NCBI RefSeq assembly: GCF_037997115.1
Contig: NZ_CP150484.1
Span: 3,497,649-3,545,137, forward strand
Source: Amycolatopsis coloradensis
GTDB taxonomy: Bacteria > Actinomycetota > Actinomycetes > Mycobacteriales > Pseudonocardiaceae
Reading direction: 5' to 3'
DNA length: 47,489 nucleotides
Shown here: one piece after another, positions 8,629 through 16,867 of the stretch
Numbering within the stretch: position 1 is the first letter of the stretch
Layout of the letters: each line of letters begins with the position of its first letter
Made by a program: the position numbers and the translations under genes
Notes under the pieces: generated by a model
Told to the model about the DNA's origin: nothing
Seen by the model: the letters and a program-made list of their open reading frames with translations, nothing else
The model's database searches: none

Positions 8629-9570
8629 TCAGGCGTGCTTCGGGACGTGCTTGCCGAGGAACGCGATCAGGCTCGGCACGACCGTGCGGTTGAAGGTGTC
8701 GCCGTGCTTGCCGCGCGCGGTGTGCGCGACCATGGGACGCGCTTCGGAGATGAACTTCCGCACCCCGCCGATGAACGGGTCTTCGGTCCCGCACCAGATC
8801 CCGGTCGGCACGCTCTTGGTGACGTCGATGTGGCGCAACGGATCCAGCGAGCCCCAGTCGGCGGCGTCGCGGAACGCGCGCCGTTTGCTCATCTCGGCCC
8901 ACGACGTGATCAGCGCGGGCGCGAGCGCCGCGACCGCGGCGGGCGGACGACGGCGTTCCAGGCGGCGCCGGGTGTACAGCAGCGCGCCGAAGCCGCCCAT
9001 CGAAAGCCCGGTGGCGGCGAACGGCTGCCCGTCCCGGCCGCCGAGGCCGCGTGCGGCCAGCCAGCGGGGGACCTCTTCGAGCAGCATCGCCATCGGGTTG
9101 TCACCGGGCTGGTTCTCGTGCCAGTAGTGGTCACCGCCGTCGACGGCGACGAACCCGAACGGGGACACCGCCTTGCGGGCGACCTCGCTGCTGAGCTGCT
9201 TGAGCAGCCCGGTGGGGGCCGCGTGACGTGCGGTGCCGTGGAGGCCGTGCAGCATCAGCGACATCGGCAGGCCCTTGGGCGGGGCCTTGGTCGGCAGCAT
9301 GAGCACGAGATCGACCTCGCGGCCGCGGGCTTCGGAGTAGACGCGTTCGACGCGGGGGCTGCCCAGCTGGGTGGCCGGCGTCGGCGACGCGACGCCGAGC
9401 GCCCGCTGGAGCGCTTCGCTGAACGGCAGGGCTCCGGTGGCCGTTCCGGCGGCGAGCCCGGCGACTCCGAGACCGGAGGCGCCGGCGATCAGCACGGAAC
9501 GACGGCTCAGCCACCGGCGGGCGCCGTCCACCCCCGGCAGCGTCGTATGCCCCTGGTCGTCCTCGTTCAC
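8629..9570 (-). CDS. Tat-exported alpha/beta-hydrolase esterase
   Basis: This 313-residue hydrolase has a twin-arginine signal: Ser22-Arg23-Arg24 before a hydrophobic stretch (26-48), with no lipobox Cys. The nucleophile elbow is GLSMGG with Ser190; Asp264 (GTEDPF) and His289 (GKHGD) are suitable acid and base. Residues 102-112 (PMSLMLHGLHG) would form the oxyanion-hole region. It resembles the esterase D / antigen-85-like fold group (PF00756 type), so acyl or sugar esters outside the membrane are plausible substrates. GTG start with GGGGGA upstream. Converges with the MEDS gene, leaving 2 bases between stops. Confidence 0.82.
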   Translation of the reverse strand: MNEDDQGHTTLPGVDGARRWLSRRSVLIAGASGLGVAGLAAGTATGALPFSEALQRALGVASPTPATQLGSPRVERVYSEARGREVDLVLMLPTKAPPKGLPMSLMLHGLHGTARHAAPTGLLKQLSSEVARKAVSPFGFVAVDGGDHYWHENQPGDNPMAMLLEEVPRWLAARGLGGRDGQPFAATGLSMGGFGALLYTRRRLERRRPPAAVAALAPALITSWAEMSKRRAFRDAADWGSLDPLRHIDVTKSVPTGIWCGTEDPFIGGVRKFISEARPMVAHTARGKHGDTFNRTVVPSLIAFLGKHVPKHA

Positions 9571-9667
9571 CGATCCCCCGTTCCCCCGTGAGCTTCCACC
9601 AGGTCAGACGTGCGTTTCCGCTCGAAGGTTGCACGATTCACCGACCTGTGACCGGGGTATCGCCGGA

Positions 9668-10366
9668 TCAGGTGCCGATGTTTCCCTCTTTCGCGCGCCA
9701 GGCCTCGATCGAGATCCGCGCGGACCGCGTCGCGGCCTCGTAAGTGTCGCCGAGACCCACGCCGAGGGCGGTGGCCAGGGGAATCAGGATGTGGTCCACA
9801 CCATTGTCGCCGTCGCCGAAGTGGCCGGCGACCTCCAGTGTGATGTAGCCGTGCACGGCGCTCCAGAGCTGGGCGGCGACCGCGAACTCCGGGGCCGGGC
9901 GGAACCGGCCCGTGTCGATCACCCGCTTCGCCGCGCGGACGAGGAAGCCGAACGCCTCGATGCCCTCTTCGCTGGCGTTCTGGCGGGTCTCCTCTTTGGT
10001 CATGTCGCCCAGCGCCGCCTTTTGCCCGCTGGGCTGGCTCTGGCCGAAGGCCACCGCGTAGAGCTGCGGGTTGTCCACCACGGTCCGCCGGTACGCCAGC
10101 GCCAGGGTGAGGATGTCGGCCACCGGGTCGTCGGTTTCCTCGACTTCGCCCAGATTCGCCGACAGCCGCCGGAACCCCTCGCGCGCGACCTCGTCCACCA
10201 GCGCGCCCATCCCGCCGAAATGGGTGTACACGGCCATGGTCGACGCACCGATCTCGGCCGCCAGCTTGCGGGCCTGGAGCGCCTCGGGGCCGCCGTCCGA
10301 GAGCAGCCGGATCGCCGCCTCGATCAGCTTGGCCTTGACCTCGGCGGCGGAGGGTTTCGGTGCCAT
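9668..10366 (-). CDS. TetR-family repressor divergent from the carotenoid oxygenase
   Basis: The 232-residue protein has a TetR helix-turn-helix (about 10-55; 'ARKLAAEIGASTMAVYTHFGG', partly quoted, is helices 2-3) and a C-terminal domain like the WHG type (PF13305). The N-terminus (MAPKPSAAEVKAKLIEAA) fits the family. It is transcribed away from the carotenoid oxygenase, and the 69-bp gap holds two copies of ATAAC-N3-GTTAT, the expected operators for self-regulation and control of the neighbour. The ligand is unknown; an isoprenoid or apocarotenoid is an inference from context. Confidence 0.9.
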   Translation of the reverse strand: MAPKPSAAEVKAKLIEAAIRLLSDGGPEALQARKLAAEIGASTMAVYTHFGGMGALVDEVAREGFRRLSANLGEVEETDDPVADILTLALAYRRTVVDNPQLYAVAFGQSQPSGQKAALGDMTKEETRQNASEEGIEAFGFLVRAAKRVIDTGRFRPAPEFAVAAQLWSAVHGYITLEVAGHFGDGDNGVDHILIPLATALGVGLGDTYEAATRSARISIEAWRAKEGNIGT

Positions 10367-10381
10367 GCTTGCCAGTGTCTC

Positions 10382-10417
10382 ATAACCCTGTTATAACTGA
10401 GTGCATAACATCGTTAT
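10382..10417. promoter_or_regulatory. Two tandem operators ATAAC-N3-GTTAT
   Basis: Site 1 is 10382-10394 (spacer CCT) and site 2 is 10405-10417 (spacer ATC). Centres are 23 bp apart, about two helical turns. Both arms are identical in the two sites. They lie between the divergent TetR and carotenoid oxygenase starts, where a shared repressor would block both promoters. Confidence 0.8.
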
Positions 10418-10435
10418 TCCAGCGCTAGGGGGCCA

Positions 10436-11872
10436 GTGATGGGCAACAAGTTCCTCGAAGGCAACTTTGCCCCGGTCAGCCGTGAGCACACGATCACCGA
10501 ACTGCGCGTCACCGGGCATGTCCCGGAGTACCTGGACGGGCGCTATCTGCGGAACGGGCCGAACCCGCTGTCCGAAGTGGACCCGGCGACCTACCACTGG
10601 TTCATGGGCGACGGTATGGTGCACGGCGTCCGGCTGCGGGACGGCCGCGCCGAGTGGTACCGCAACCGCTGGGTGCGCAACCCGCGGCTGTCCGGGGAAC
10701 TGGGCGAGAGCTGGGAAGGCGGGGCGACCGCCGCCATGGGGGCCAACACGAATGTGATCGGCCACGCGGGCAAGACCCTCGCGCTGATCGAGGGCGGCGC
10801 CACCAGCTTCGAGCTGACCGACGAGCTCGACACCGTCGGTGCCTGCGACTTCGACGGCACCCTGCCCGGTGGCTACACCGCCCACCCGAAGCGTGATCCG
10901 GAGACCGGCGAACTGCACGCCGTGTCGTACTTCTTCGGCTCGGGCAACAAGGTCCAGTACTCGGTGATCGACGCGCAAGGCCGTGCGCGCCGCACGGTCG
11001 ACATCGAGGTCGCCGGCTCGCCGATGATGCACGACTTCTCCCTGACCGAGAAGCACGTCGTGTTCTACGACCTCCCGGTCACCTTCGACAGCGACCAGGC
11101 CGTCGCCGCGTCCGTGCCGTCGGTCCTGCGCACGCCCGCGCGGCTCGTGATGTCCGCGCTGGTGGGCAAGGTGAAGGTGCCGGATCCGCTCAGCGCGCGG
11201 CTGCGCCGGCGGATCTCGGGCAACGCCGGCCTGCCGTACCGCTGGAACCCGAAGTACCCGGCGCGGATCGGGGTCATGCCGCGCGACGGCGGCAACGGCG
11301 ACGTCCGCTGGTTCGAGATCGAGCCGTGCTACGTCTTCCACCCGATGAACGCCTACGACGACGGCGACGACGTCGTGCTGGACGTCGTCCGGCACCCGAA
11401 GATGTTCGACACGGAACTGCTCGGACCCGCCGAGGGCCCGCCGACCCTGGACCGCTGGACCATCGACCTGACCGTCGGCAAGGTCGTCGAAGAACGCCTC
11501 GACGACCAGGGGCAGGAGTTCCCGCGTGTCGACGAGCGTTTGGTGGGACGGCGGCACCGCTACGGCTACTCGGTGTCCACAAGGGACGGATCGGCGTCCT
11601 CCGGTGCCCTGCTCAAGCACGATTTGTGGAACCGTTCGGTCGCTTCGAGGGAATTCGGTGCGGGCAGCCAGGTGGGGGAGTTCGTCTTCGTTCCGTCTTC
11701 TGTGGACGCAGGGGAGGACGAGGGCGTGCTGATGGGCTTCGTCTACGACGCCGCGACGCAGAAGAGCGATCTGACCATTTTGGACGCGGGGACCCTGGAG
11801 ACCGTCGGTGCCGTGCACCTGCCGGACCGGGTGCCCAACGGCTTCCACGGCAACTGGGTCACCTCCGAGTAA
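10436..11872 (+). CDS. Carotenoid cleavage oxygenase (RPE65/CCD family)
   Basis: This is a non-haem iron(II) oxygenase of 478 residues that would split a polyene or stilbene-type double bond. The four iron-binding His fit 'TAHPKRD', 'MMHDFSLT', 'FHPMNAYDD' and 'GFHGNW' near the C-terminus, the spacing usual for beta-propeller CCDs. 'RYLRNGPNPL' near residue 40 and 'HWFMGDGMVHG' near 60 are family signatures. The start is GTG 10436 or ATG 10439, after AGGGGG. No carotenoid synthase genes are in the window, so the substrate is unknown. Regulation by the divergent TetR is likely. A copy of the 40-bp palindrome follows the stop by 8 bases. Confidence 0.93.
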   Translation: MMGNKFLEGNFAPVSREHTITELRVTGHVPEYLDGRYLRNGPNPLSEVDPATYHWFMGDGMVHGVRLRDGRAEWYRNRWVRNPRLSGELGESWEGGATAAMGANTNVIGHAGKTLALIEGGATSFELTDELDTVGACDFDGTLPGGYTAHPKRDPETGELHAVSYFFGSGNKVQYSVIDAQGRARRTVDIEVAGSPMMHDFSLTEKHVVFYDLPVTFDSDQAVAASVPSVLRTPARLVMSALVGKVKVPDPLSARLRRRISGNAGLPYRWNPKYPARIGVMPRDGGNGDVRWFEIEPCYVFHPMNAYDDGDDVVLDVVRHPKMFDTELLGPAEGPPTLDRWTIDLTVGKVVEERLDDQGQEFPRVDERLVGRRHRYGYSVSTRDGSASSGALLKHDLWNRSVASREFGAGSQVGEFVFVPSSVDAGEDEGVLMGFVYDAATQKSDLTILDAGTLETVGAVHLPDRVPNGFHGNWVTSE

Positions 11873-11880
11873 AGGTCCTC

Positions 11881-11920
11881 GTGAGTGGTAAGGACGGTTC
11901 TAACCGTCCTCACCACTCAC
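11881..11920. repeat. 40-bp intergenic palindrome, copy 1
   Basis: Two 19-bp arms starting GTGAGTGGTAAGGACGG meet at a central CT. One mismatch is present (C at 11911 where copy 3 has T). It lies between the convergent carotenoid oxygenase and PPOX genes, so it may serve as a two-way terminator. Other copies: 41590/42956 (split by the IS) and 47449. Confidence 0.9.
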
Positions 11921-11931
11921 GAGACCCAGGG

Positions 11932-12318
11932 CTACTCCGCCAGCTTGATCGCGATGCCCACGGTCCGGTCCTTCGGCCCCCGCAGCCTGCTGAAGAACAT
12001 CGTGACCCGCCCGGTGATCCCGTACTTCCGCGCGATCACCTTGCGCACCCGTTCGGTCTCGTCGAGGTCCAGCAGCCGAGCCTCACCCGCGACGACGTCG
12101 CCATGGGTCTTGGCACCGCGGAAGTCGCAGGCCTGGACCTCGACCCGGCCGCTGTTGCGGATGCGCTTGACCTTGCCCGCCTTCCGCTCGGACCAGAGCA
12201 CCAGCTCGCCGCCGTCGCCCGCCGCCCAGACCGGGGTCGGTACCGGGGTGCCGTTCTTGCGGAAGGTGGTCAGGACGACGTACTTCTCGGCGGCGATCCG
12301 CTCGAACTCCGATCCCAT
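11932..12318 (-). CDS. PPOX-class F420-dependent oxidoreductase
   Basis: The 128-residue split-barrel protein begins with a sequence very like the PPOX class F420 family (TIGR03666 type): 'AEKYVVLTTFRKNGTPVPTPVW' (partly quoted), then 'LVLWSERKAGKVKRIRN' and a C-terminal 'DRTVGIAIKL'. Members bind deazaflavin F420 or flavin and reduce small molecules; the substrate is not known. The ATG lies 6 bases after TAGACT (complement of 12325-12330), a likely leaderless promoter, although the gene is only 9 bases after the ABC permease and could also be read through from it. Confidence 0.88.
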   Translation of the reverse strand: MGSEFERIAAEKYVVLTTFRKNGTPVPTPVWAAGDGGELVLWSERKAGKVKRIRNSGRVEVQACDFRGAKTHGDVVAGEARLLDLDETERVRKVIARKYGITGRVTMFFSRLRGPKDRTVGIAIKLAE

Positions 12319-12327
12319 GTGGAGAGT

Positions 12328-13062
12328 CTAGGGCGTCCGCCTGCGCAAGGTCGCCGCGCCGAGCACCAGCGCGGCCAGTGCGCACGCCCCGACGATGATC
12401 AGGTTCCAGAGGAGTGTCGCGTCCACGGTGCCCGACGTGGTGACCCGCGTGAGCGCTTCGACGGCGTACGAAAGCGGCATCACGTTCGAAAGCCGGTTCA
12501 GGAGCCAGCCCATTTCCCCGCGCGGCACGAACAGCCCGCACAGCAGGATCTGCGGCAGCACGAACAGCGGCATGAACTGCACCGCCTGGAACTCCGTCCG
12601 CGCGAACGCGCTCACGAACAGGCCGAGCGCCATCCCGAGGAGGGCGTCGAGGACGGCGATGAGCAGCAGCATCCCGATCGAGCCCGCGATGTCGAGGCCC
12701 AGCCAGGCGAGCGAGATCCCGGCGGCGACGCCGACCTGCACGATCGCGATCGAACCGAACGCGATCGCGTAGCCGAAGAGCAGGTCCATCCTGCCGATCG
12801 GCAGGGTCATCAGTCGTTCCAGTGTCGCCGTGGTGCGCTCGCGCAGCGTGGTGATCGAGGTGATCAGGAACATGATCAGGAACGGGAAGACGCCGAGCAG
12901 CGCCGGAGCGACCCGGCTGAACACCGCTTCGGAGTTGAAGACGAAGCGCAGCAGCACCATCAGCAGCGACGGGACGACGATCAGCATCGCGACGGTGCGC
13001 GGATCGTGCCGTAGCTGAAGGAGGATGCGGCGGGCCGTGGCGAGTGTCAGCGTGGGGTTCAC
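12328..13062 (-). CDS. ABC-2 type exporter permease
   Basis: The 244-residue integral membrane protein has six hydrophobic segments typical of ABC-2 permeases; the N-terminus 'ARRILLQLRHDPRTVAMLIV' and the 'FLITSITTLRERTTATLERLM' loop (partly quoted) are hallmarks of the DrrB/NodJ group. The GTG start at 13062 overlaps the stop of the ATPase gene by four bases (GTGA), so the two are translated together. It probably exports a hydrophobic compound or drug; the substrate is unknown. A longer frame to 13197 only runs inside the ATPase gene. Confidence 0.9.
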   Translation of the reverse strand: MNPTLTLATARRILLQLRHDPRTVAMLIVVPSLLMVLLRFVFNSEAVFSRVAPALLGVFPFLIMFLITSITTLRERTTATLERLMTLPIGRMDLLFGYAIAFGSIAIVQVGVAAGISLAWLGLDIAGSIGMLLLIAVLDALLGMALGLFVSAFARTEFQAVQFMPLFVLPQILLCGLFVPRGEMGWLLNRLSNVMPLSYAVEALTRVTTSGTVDATLLWNLIIVGACALAALVLGAATLRRRTP

Positions 13063-13781
13063 GAGGTCATCTCCGTCTCCCGGACGAGCCGCAGGAACGC
13101 CTGTTCCAGATCGGTCGTGCCGGTGCGTTCGCGCAGCCCGGCCGGGGTGTCGTCGGCGAGGACGCGGCCTTCGCGCATGAGCAGCAGCCGGTCGCATCGC
13201 GCTGCCTCGTCCATGACATGGCTGGACACGAGCAGCGTCGTTCCGCCCTCGGCGAGGCGGCGGAACAGCGCCCAGAGTTCGTCGCGGAGTACGGGATCGA
13301 GGCCGACGGTCGGTTCGTCGAGGACGAGCAGTTCGGGTTTTCCGAGCAGTGCGACGGCGAGGTTGGCGCGGCTGTGCTGTCCGCCCGACAAGGAGCCGAC
13401 CAGCTTGCCCGCGTGGTCGGTCAGCCCGACTTCGGCGATCACCCTGTCCACATCGGACATCGGCACGCGGAGGACGGAGGCGAAGTAGCGCAACGCTTCC
13501 GTGATGGTGAGGTCGGCGTAGATGGCCGGGTTCTGGGTGGCGTAGCCGATCAGGCGCCGCAGCGGCGGGCTGCCCGCGGGATGGCCGAGCACGGTGACCT
13601 CGCCCGCGGCGACGATCTGCACGCCGACGATCGAACGCATCAGCGTCGTCTTGCCGCAGCCGCTCGGCCCGAGCAGGCCGGTGACGCGCCCGCGCGGCGT
13701 CCGGAACGCGATGTCCTTGACGACCTCGCGACCGCCGCGGACGACCCTCAGGCCCGTCACGGAGATCGCTGAATTAGTCAT
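13059..13781 (-). CDS. ABC transporter ATP-binding protein (exporter)
   Basis: The 240-residue ATPase partners the downstream permease. Walker A is GPSGCGKTT near residue 38, the Q-loop is 'YATQNPAIY', the signature is LSGGQHSR, Walker B is 'LLVLDEPTVGLDP' and the switch His is in 'LVSSHVMDEA'. These place it with DrrA-like drug or lipid exporters. ATG start at 13781. The gene lies 45 bases after the glycolipid-binding gene on the same strand and could be part of that transcript. Confidence 0.92.
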   Translation of the reverse strand: MTNSAISVTGLRVVRGGREVVKDIAFRTPRGRVTGLLGPSGCGKTTLMRSIVGVQIVAAGEVTVLGHPAGSPPLRRLIGYATQNPAIYADLTITEALRYFASVLRVPMSDVDRVIAEVGLTDHAGKLVGSLSGGQHSRANLAVALLGKPELLVLDEPTVGLDPVLRDELWALFRRLAEGGTTLLVSSHVMDEAARCDRLLLMREGRVLADDTPAGLRERTGTTDLEQAFLRLVRETEMTS

Positions 13782-13826
13782 GCGTTTAATTCTGCGCCCG
13801 TTGAGAAGCGTGAGTCAAGGGGTGCT

Positions 13827-14387
13827 TCAGGACAGCCGGACGGCGATGCCCGGGTAGTCGTGCACCAGCAGGTGCCGGTCGTAGCGCAGTACGCAGGAGA
13901 AGTCGAAGACCGGTGCAGCGTAGGCGAAATCGCGGTCACCGATCCGCTCGTAGCGTTGCTCGAGCCGCTCCACGGCGAGGTCGCCCGCACGGACGTACAC
14001 GGCGGGTGCCTCGGCGGCGGCGCCCGGCGCCAGGCCGAGCCGGTGCACTGGCAGCGTGTTCGTCATCGACGAAGACTCGAGGTCCACGTCGAAACAGCCG
14101 TCGAGCCGCGGATCCGTGACCCCGTCCACCCGCCATCGTCCGTCACCGCCGGATTCGAGCACCGTGCGCCGGGCGCCGCTCGCCGACCGGCCGGAGATCT
14201 CCGCCGACCTCGTATGCCAGGCGGTGTCGACGGTGATCGCGTACTCGACGAACCAGGATTCGCCGTCCTCGACCGCTGTCGTTGCCCCGCTGATCCTCCA
14301 GCCGCCTTCGTGTTCTTGGAAGAACGCGACCTCGAGGCCGGTCCTCGCGTTCCGATGCAGCCAGCTCGCCGTCGTGGGAAGGCTCAC
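13827..14387 (-). CDS. Putative glycolipid-binding domain protein (PF06475 type)
   Basis: The 186-residue protein matches the putative glycolipid-binding family in length and layout: an N-terminal 'GLEVAFFQ' strand, 'VEYAITVDTAWHTRSAEI' and a C-terminal 'DFSCVLRYDRHLLVHDYPGI'. No signal peptide or membrane segment is seen, so it is probably cytoplasmic. The GTG start overlaps the stop of the quinone oxidoreductase gene (GTGA at 14387-14384), so translation is coupled. The family has no firmly known reaction. Confidence 0.8.
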   Translation of the reverse strand: MSLPTTASWLHRNARTGLEVAFFQEHEGGWRISGATTAVEDGESWFVEYAITVDTAWHTRSAEISGRSASGARRTVLESGGDGRWRVDGVTDPRLDGCFDVDLESSSMTNTLPVHRLGLAPGAAAEAPAVYVRAGDLAVERLEQRYERIGDRDFAYAAPVFDFSCVLRYDRHLLVHDYPGIAVRLS

Positions 14388-15307
14388 GGGACCAGGACGA
14401 GCTTGCCCCGGACGTGGCCGCCTTCGCTTTCGTCCTGGGCCGCGGCCGCTTCGGCGAGCGGGTACACGCGGGCGATCGGCAGGTCGAGCTTGCCTTCGGC
14501 GGCGAGCGCGGCGCCTTCGGCCAGCGAGCCGGGGACCTGCTCGGCCGGAGAACCCGACGTGAAGCGCACGCCGTGGTCGGCCGCGTCCGGCGCGGCGATG
14601 GTGATGACCCGCTTCGGGCCACCGGTCAGCTCGACGAGGGTGGCGAGCGAGCCGCGTCCGGAGGCGTCGAAGGACGCGTCGACGCCCTGCGGCGCGACGT
14701 CGCGTACGCGCTCGGCGAGGCCTTCGCCGTACTGCACCGGGACGGCACCCAGCGAGCGCAGGTAATCGTGGTTCGCTTCGCTCGCGGTGCCCAGGACAGT
14801 GAGCCCGCGTGCGACGGCGAGCTGGACGGCGATGGTGCCGACGCCGCCCGCCGCGCCGTCGATGAGCAGCGTCTCGCCCTTCTGGAGATCCAGAAGGTTG
14901 AGGGCGCGGTAGGCGGTGTTGACGACCGCCGGCAGCGCCGCGGCCAGCTCCCAGGAGAGTGCCCCGGGCTTGCGGATCAGGTTCGCCGGATCCGCGAGGA
15001 CGTATTCCGCGTACCCGCCGGCGCCGGACCCCATGACCTCGTCACCGGCCGCGAAATCGGATACCCCCTCGCCGACCGCGTCGATCACGCCCGAGATGTC
15101 CCCACCGGGCACGGCGGGGAACTTCGCGGGGTACACCTCCGCCATCAGCCCGGACCGGATCTTCCAGTCGATCGGGTTCACGCCCGCGGCCCGGACGGCG
15201 ACCCGGACCTGGCCGGGCCCCGGCGCGGGAAGCTCGCGTTCGAGGACGCGCAGGACCCCGGAGTCGCCGTACTCGGTGAACGCGATGGAGCGGTAGGTGT
15301 CCGTCAT
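14384..15307 (-). CDS. Zinc-type alcohol dehydrogenase / quinone oxidoreductase-like, NADP-dependent
   Basis: The 307-residue MDR-superfamily enzyme has the GroES-like N-terminal domain ('RAAGVNPIDWKIRSG'; 'PAVPGGDISGVI') and a Rossmann domain with 'GAAGGVGTIAVQLA'. The Cys and His ligands for catalytic zinc are absent, so it should be a zinc-free quinone or enone reductase. ATG start at 15307; the longer frame to 15628 lacks family features. It lies 28 bases after the anti-sigma candidate and is coupled to the glycolipid-binding gene, so it may be an output gene of the sigma factor upstream. Confidence 0.88.
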   Translation of the reverse strand: MTDTYRSIAFTEYGDSGVLRVLERELPAPGPGQVRVAVRAAGVNPIDWKIRSGLMAEVYPAKFPAVPGGDISGVIDAVGEGVSDFAAGDEVMGSGAGGYAEYVLADPANLIRKPGALSWELAAALPAVVNTAYRALNLLDLQKGETLLIDGAAGGVGTIAVQLAVARGLTVLGTASEANHDYLRSLGAVPVQYGEGLAERVRDVAPQGVDASFDASGRGSLATLVELTGGPKRVITIAAPDAADHGVRFTSGSPAEQVPGSLAEGAALAAEGKLDLPIARVYPLAEAAAAQDESEGGHVRGKLVLVP

Positions 15308-15335
15308 GCCGTCGACAACCGCCGCCCGCCCGTCA

Positions 15336-16334
15336 CTATTCCGGCGGCTTCCCGAACCAGCTGTAGTCACCGGGGATGATCTGCAGGCCCTCGGCGATTT
15401 CGGCCAGTGTGGCCCGGTCCCGTTTGCCCGACACGGTGAGCCAGCGCCCGCCTTCGACCTGGACGGCGACCGTTTCGTCCAGCTGCCCTCCCCGCCCGTT
15501 CCGCGCGGGGAGGGCGAAACCGTCGAGGCCCCGGATCTTGAGCGGCACGGGCGCGGCATCGCCCGCGTCCGGCGGTTGGCCGCCGAGCCTCGCCGTGGCC
15601 ACCGCCGCCGCGCTGGGCTGCCCGGCACGGGTGGCTTCGAGCTCGGTCGTGCCCCCGTCGACCGTCATGGCCAGGTTCACCCCGGACAGCTCCAGGCCGG
15701 CGGGCAACCTGCCGAACCGCAGTTCGCCCGACACCCGGGCACGGCCGTCCCCGACCATCTCGTCCGCGATCCGCTGACCCACGCCGCGCGCGTCCCGCAC
15801 ACCGTGCAGGGTCAAGTTCAGCACGTACGCGTCGTCGGGTGACCAGGTCAGCATCGTCGCGTCGCCGTAGACCTCCGAGACCATGCCGACCCTGCCGTGC
15901 ACGATGATCTGGTTCGGGGCGGGCGCGATCGTCCACGGCCCGCGCCGCTCGTCCAGCGGAGTGGTGGTCAGCTGGACCTGGCCCGCCTCGCCGCCACTCC
16001 ACGTCCTGGTCTGAGGCGCCGGATAAGGCTTCGCGGAGCGGCTCATCTCCTTGAAGCCGTCGGGAAGCCAGCCCGGTTTGTACGGCAGCACCGCCCAGTC
16101 CGCGTCGCGCGGCGAGGCGGGCGTGACCGTTGTGTAGGCCCGCAGGCCGAGTGGCACGCCGAGCGCGATGATCGCGACCGCCGCCGCGACCAGCGCCAAA
16201 GCCATCTTGGGACGGCTGCGCGACCGTTGGGCCAGCGCGTCGCGGATCTCGGCCCCGTCGGGCGCCCGCGTCGCCAGGTGTTCGAGGCTCTCCCGGATCA
16301 GGTCCTCGGTGTGCTCGTCACTCAGTCGGGTCAT
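15336..16334 (-). CDS. Single-pass membrane protein, probable anti-sigma factor for the adjacent SigE-family sigma
   Basis: The 332-residue product has a cytoplasmic N-terminus of about 43 residues, one membrane span (about 44-66, 'MALALVAAAVAIIALGVPLG') and a long outside domain. Its ATG overlaps the sigma stop (ATGA), the usual layout for sigma/anti-sigma pairs. The short cytoplasmic part has no H-x3-C-x2-C zinc motif, so it is not a classic ZAS protein. The outside domain has no recognised fold. The role is inferred from position and topology. ATG chosen at 16334; the longer frame lies inside the sigma gene. Confidence 0.7.
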   Translation of the reverse strand: MTRLSDEHTEDLIRESLEHLATRAPDGAEIRDALAQRSRSRPKMALALVAAAVAIIALGVPLGLRAYTTVTPASPRDADWAVLPYKPGWLPDGFKEMSRSAKPYPAPQTRTWSGGEAGQVQLTTTPLDERRGPWTIAPAPNQIIVHGRVGMVSEVYGDATMLTWSPDDAYVLNLTLHGVRDARGVGQRIADEMVGDGRARVSGELRFGRLPAGLELSGVNLAMTVDGGTTELEATRAGQPSAAAVATARLGGQPPDAGDAAPVPLKIRGLDGFALPARNGRGGQLDETVAVQVEGGRWLTVSGKRDRATLAEIAEGLQIIPGDYSWFGKPPE

Positions 16335-16840
16335 TTGCGGGCTCCCGTGGGCTGCACGGACGGGGACGGCCCGGTTTCCCGCAGCGTCGCGAGCGCGCGC
16401 GAAATCTGGCTGCGCACGGTCGACGTCGCGCAGCGGAGTACCGCGCCGATCTCCTCGTCGGAGTAGTTCTCGTAGTAACGGAGCACGATCGCGGCGCGTT
16501 GTTTGCGCGGGAGCTTCGCGAGCCGGTCCAGCATCGCGTCGCGTTCGTCGTACTCGATGGCGTGATCGGAGACCGGCGGGCTCATCAGGTCGAGCGCTTC
16601 CGGTGACGACGGCGTCACCCGGCGGACCGCCAGCCGCCTCCGCCACGAGAGGTACTCGTTGGTCACCATCCGGCGGACGTACGTCGGCGGCGAGTCGATC
16701 TTCGGCCAGCGTTCCTGAGCACGCAGCAGCACCTCCTGGACGATGTCCTGCGCCAGGTACGGATCGTCGGTCAGGACGGTCGCGTAGCGCAGGAGCCCGT
16801 CCAGGCGATCCGCGACGAACTCGTCGAAGGTCGCAGGCAC
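16331..16840 (-). CDS. SigE-family ECF RNA polymerase sigma factor
   Basis: The 169-residue sigma factor has region 2 (about 10-75; '[21 protein letters not shown]') and region 4 (about 110-160; '[21 protein letters not shown]', '[15 protein letters not shown]', partly quoted). It fits the actinobacterial SigE family (TIGR02983 type). GTG start with GAGGGGG upstream. The downstream gene is the coupled membrane protein that likely holds it inactive. The TetR gene ends 27 bases upstream on the same strand, so TetR and sigma may share a transcript. Confidence 0.92.
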   Translation of the reverse strand: MPATFDEFVADRLDGLLRYATVLTDDPYLAQDIVQEVLLRAQERWPKIDSPPTYVRRMVTNEYLSWRRRLAVRRVTPSSPEALDLMSPPVSDHAIEYDERDAMLDRLAKLPRKQRAAIVLRYYENYSDEEIGAVLRCATSTVRSQISRALATLRETGPSPSVQPTGARK

Positions 16841-16867
16841 GTGTCCCCCTCAGCCGGTGGTCTCGCT

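Noticed and set aside
205..11872. A carotenoid-pathway cluster formed by the desaturase fusion and the carotenoid oxygenase
   Set aside because: The two genes are separated by about 8 kb of proteostasis and other genes, and no carotenoid biosynthesis genes are present. Any link is speculative.
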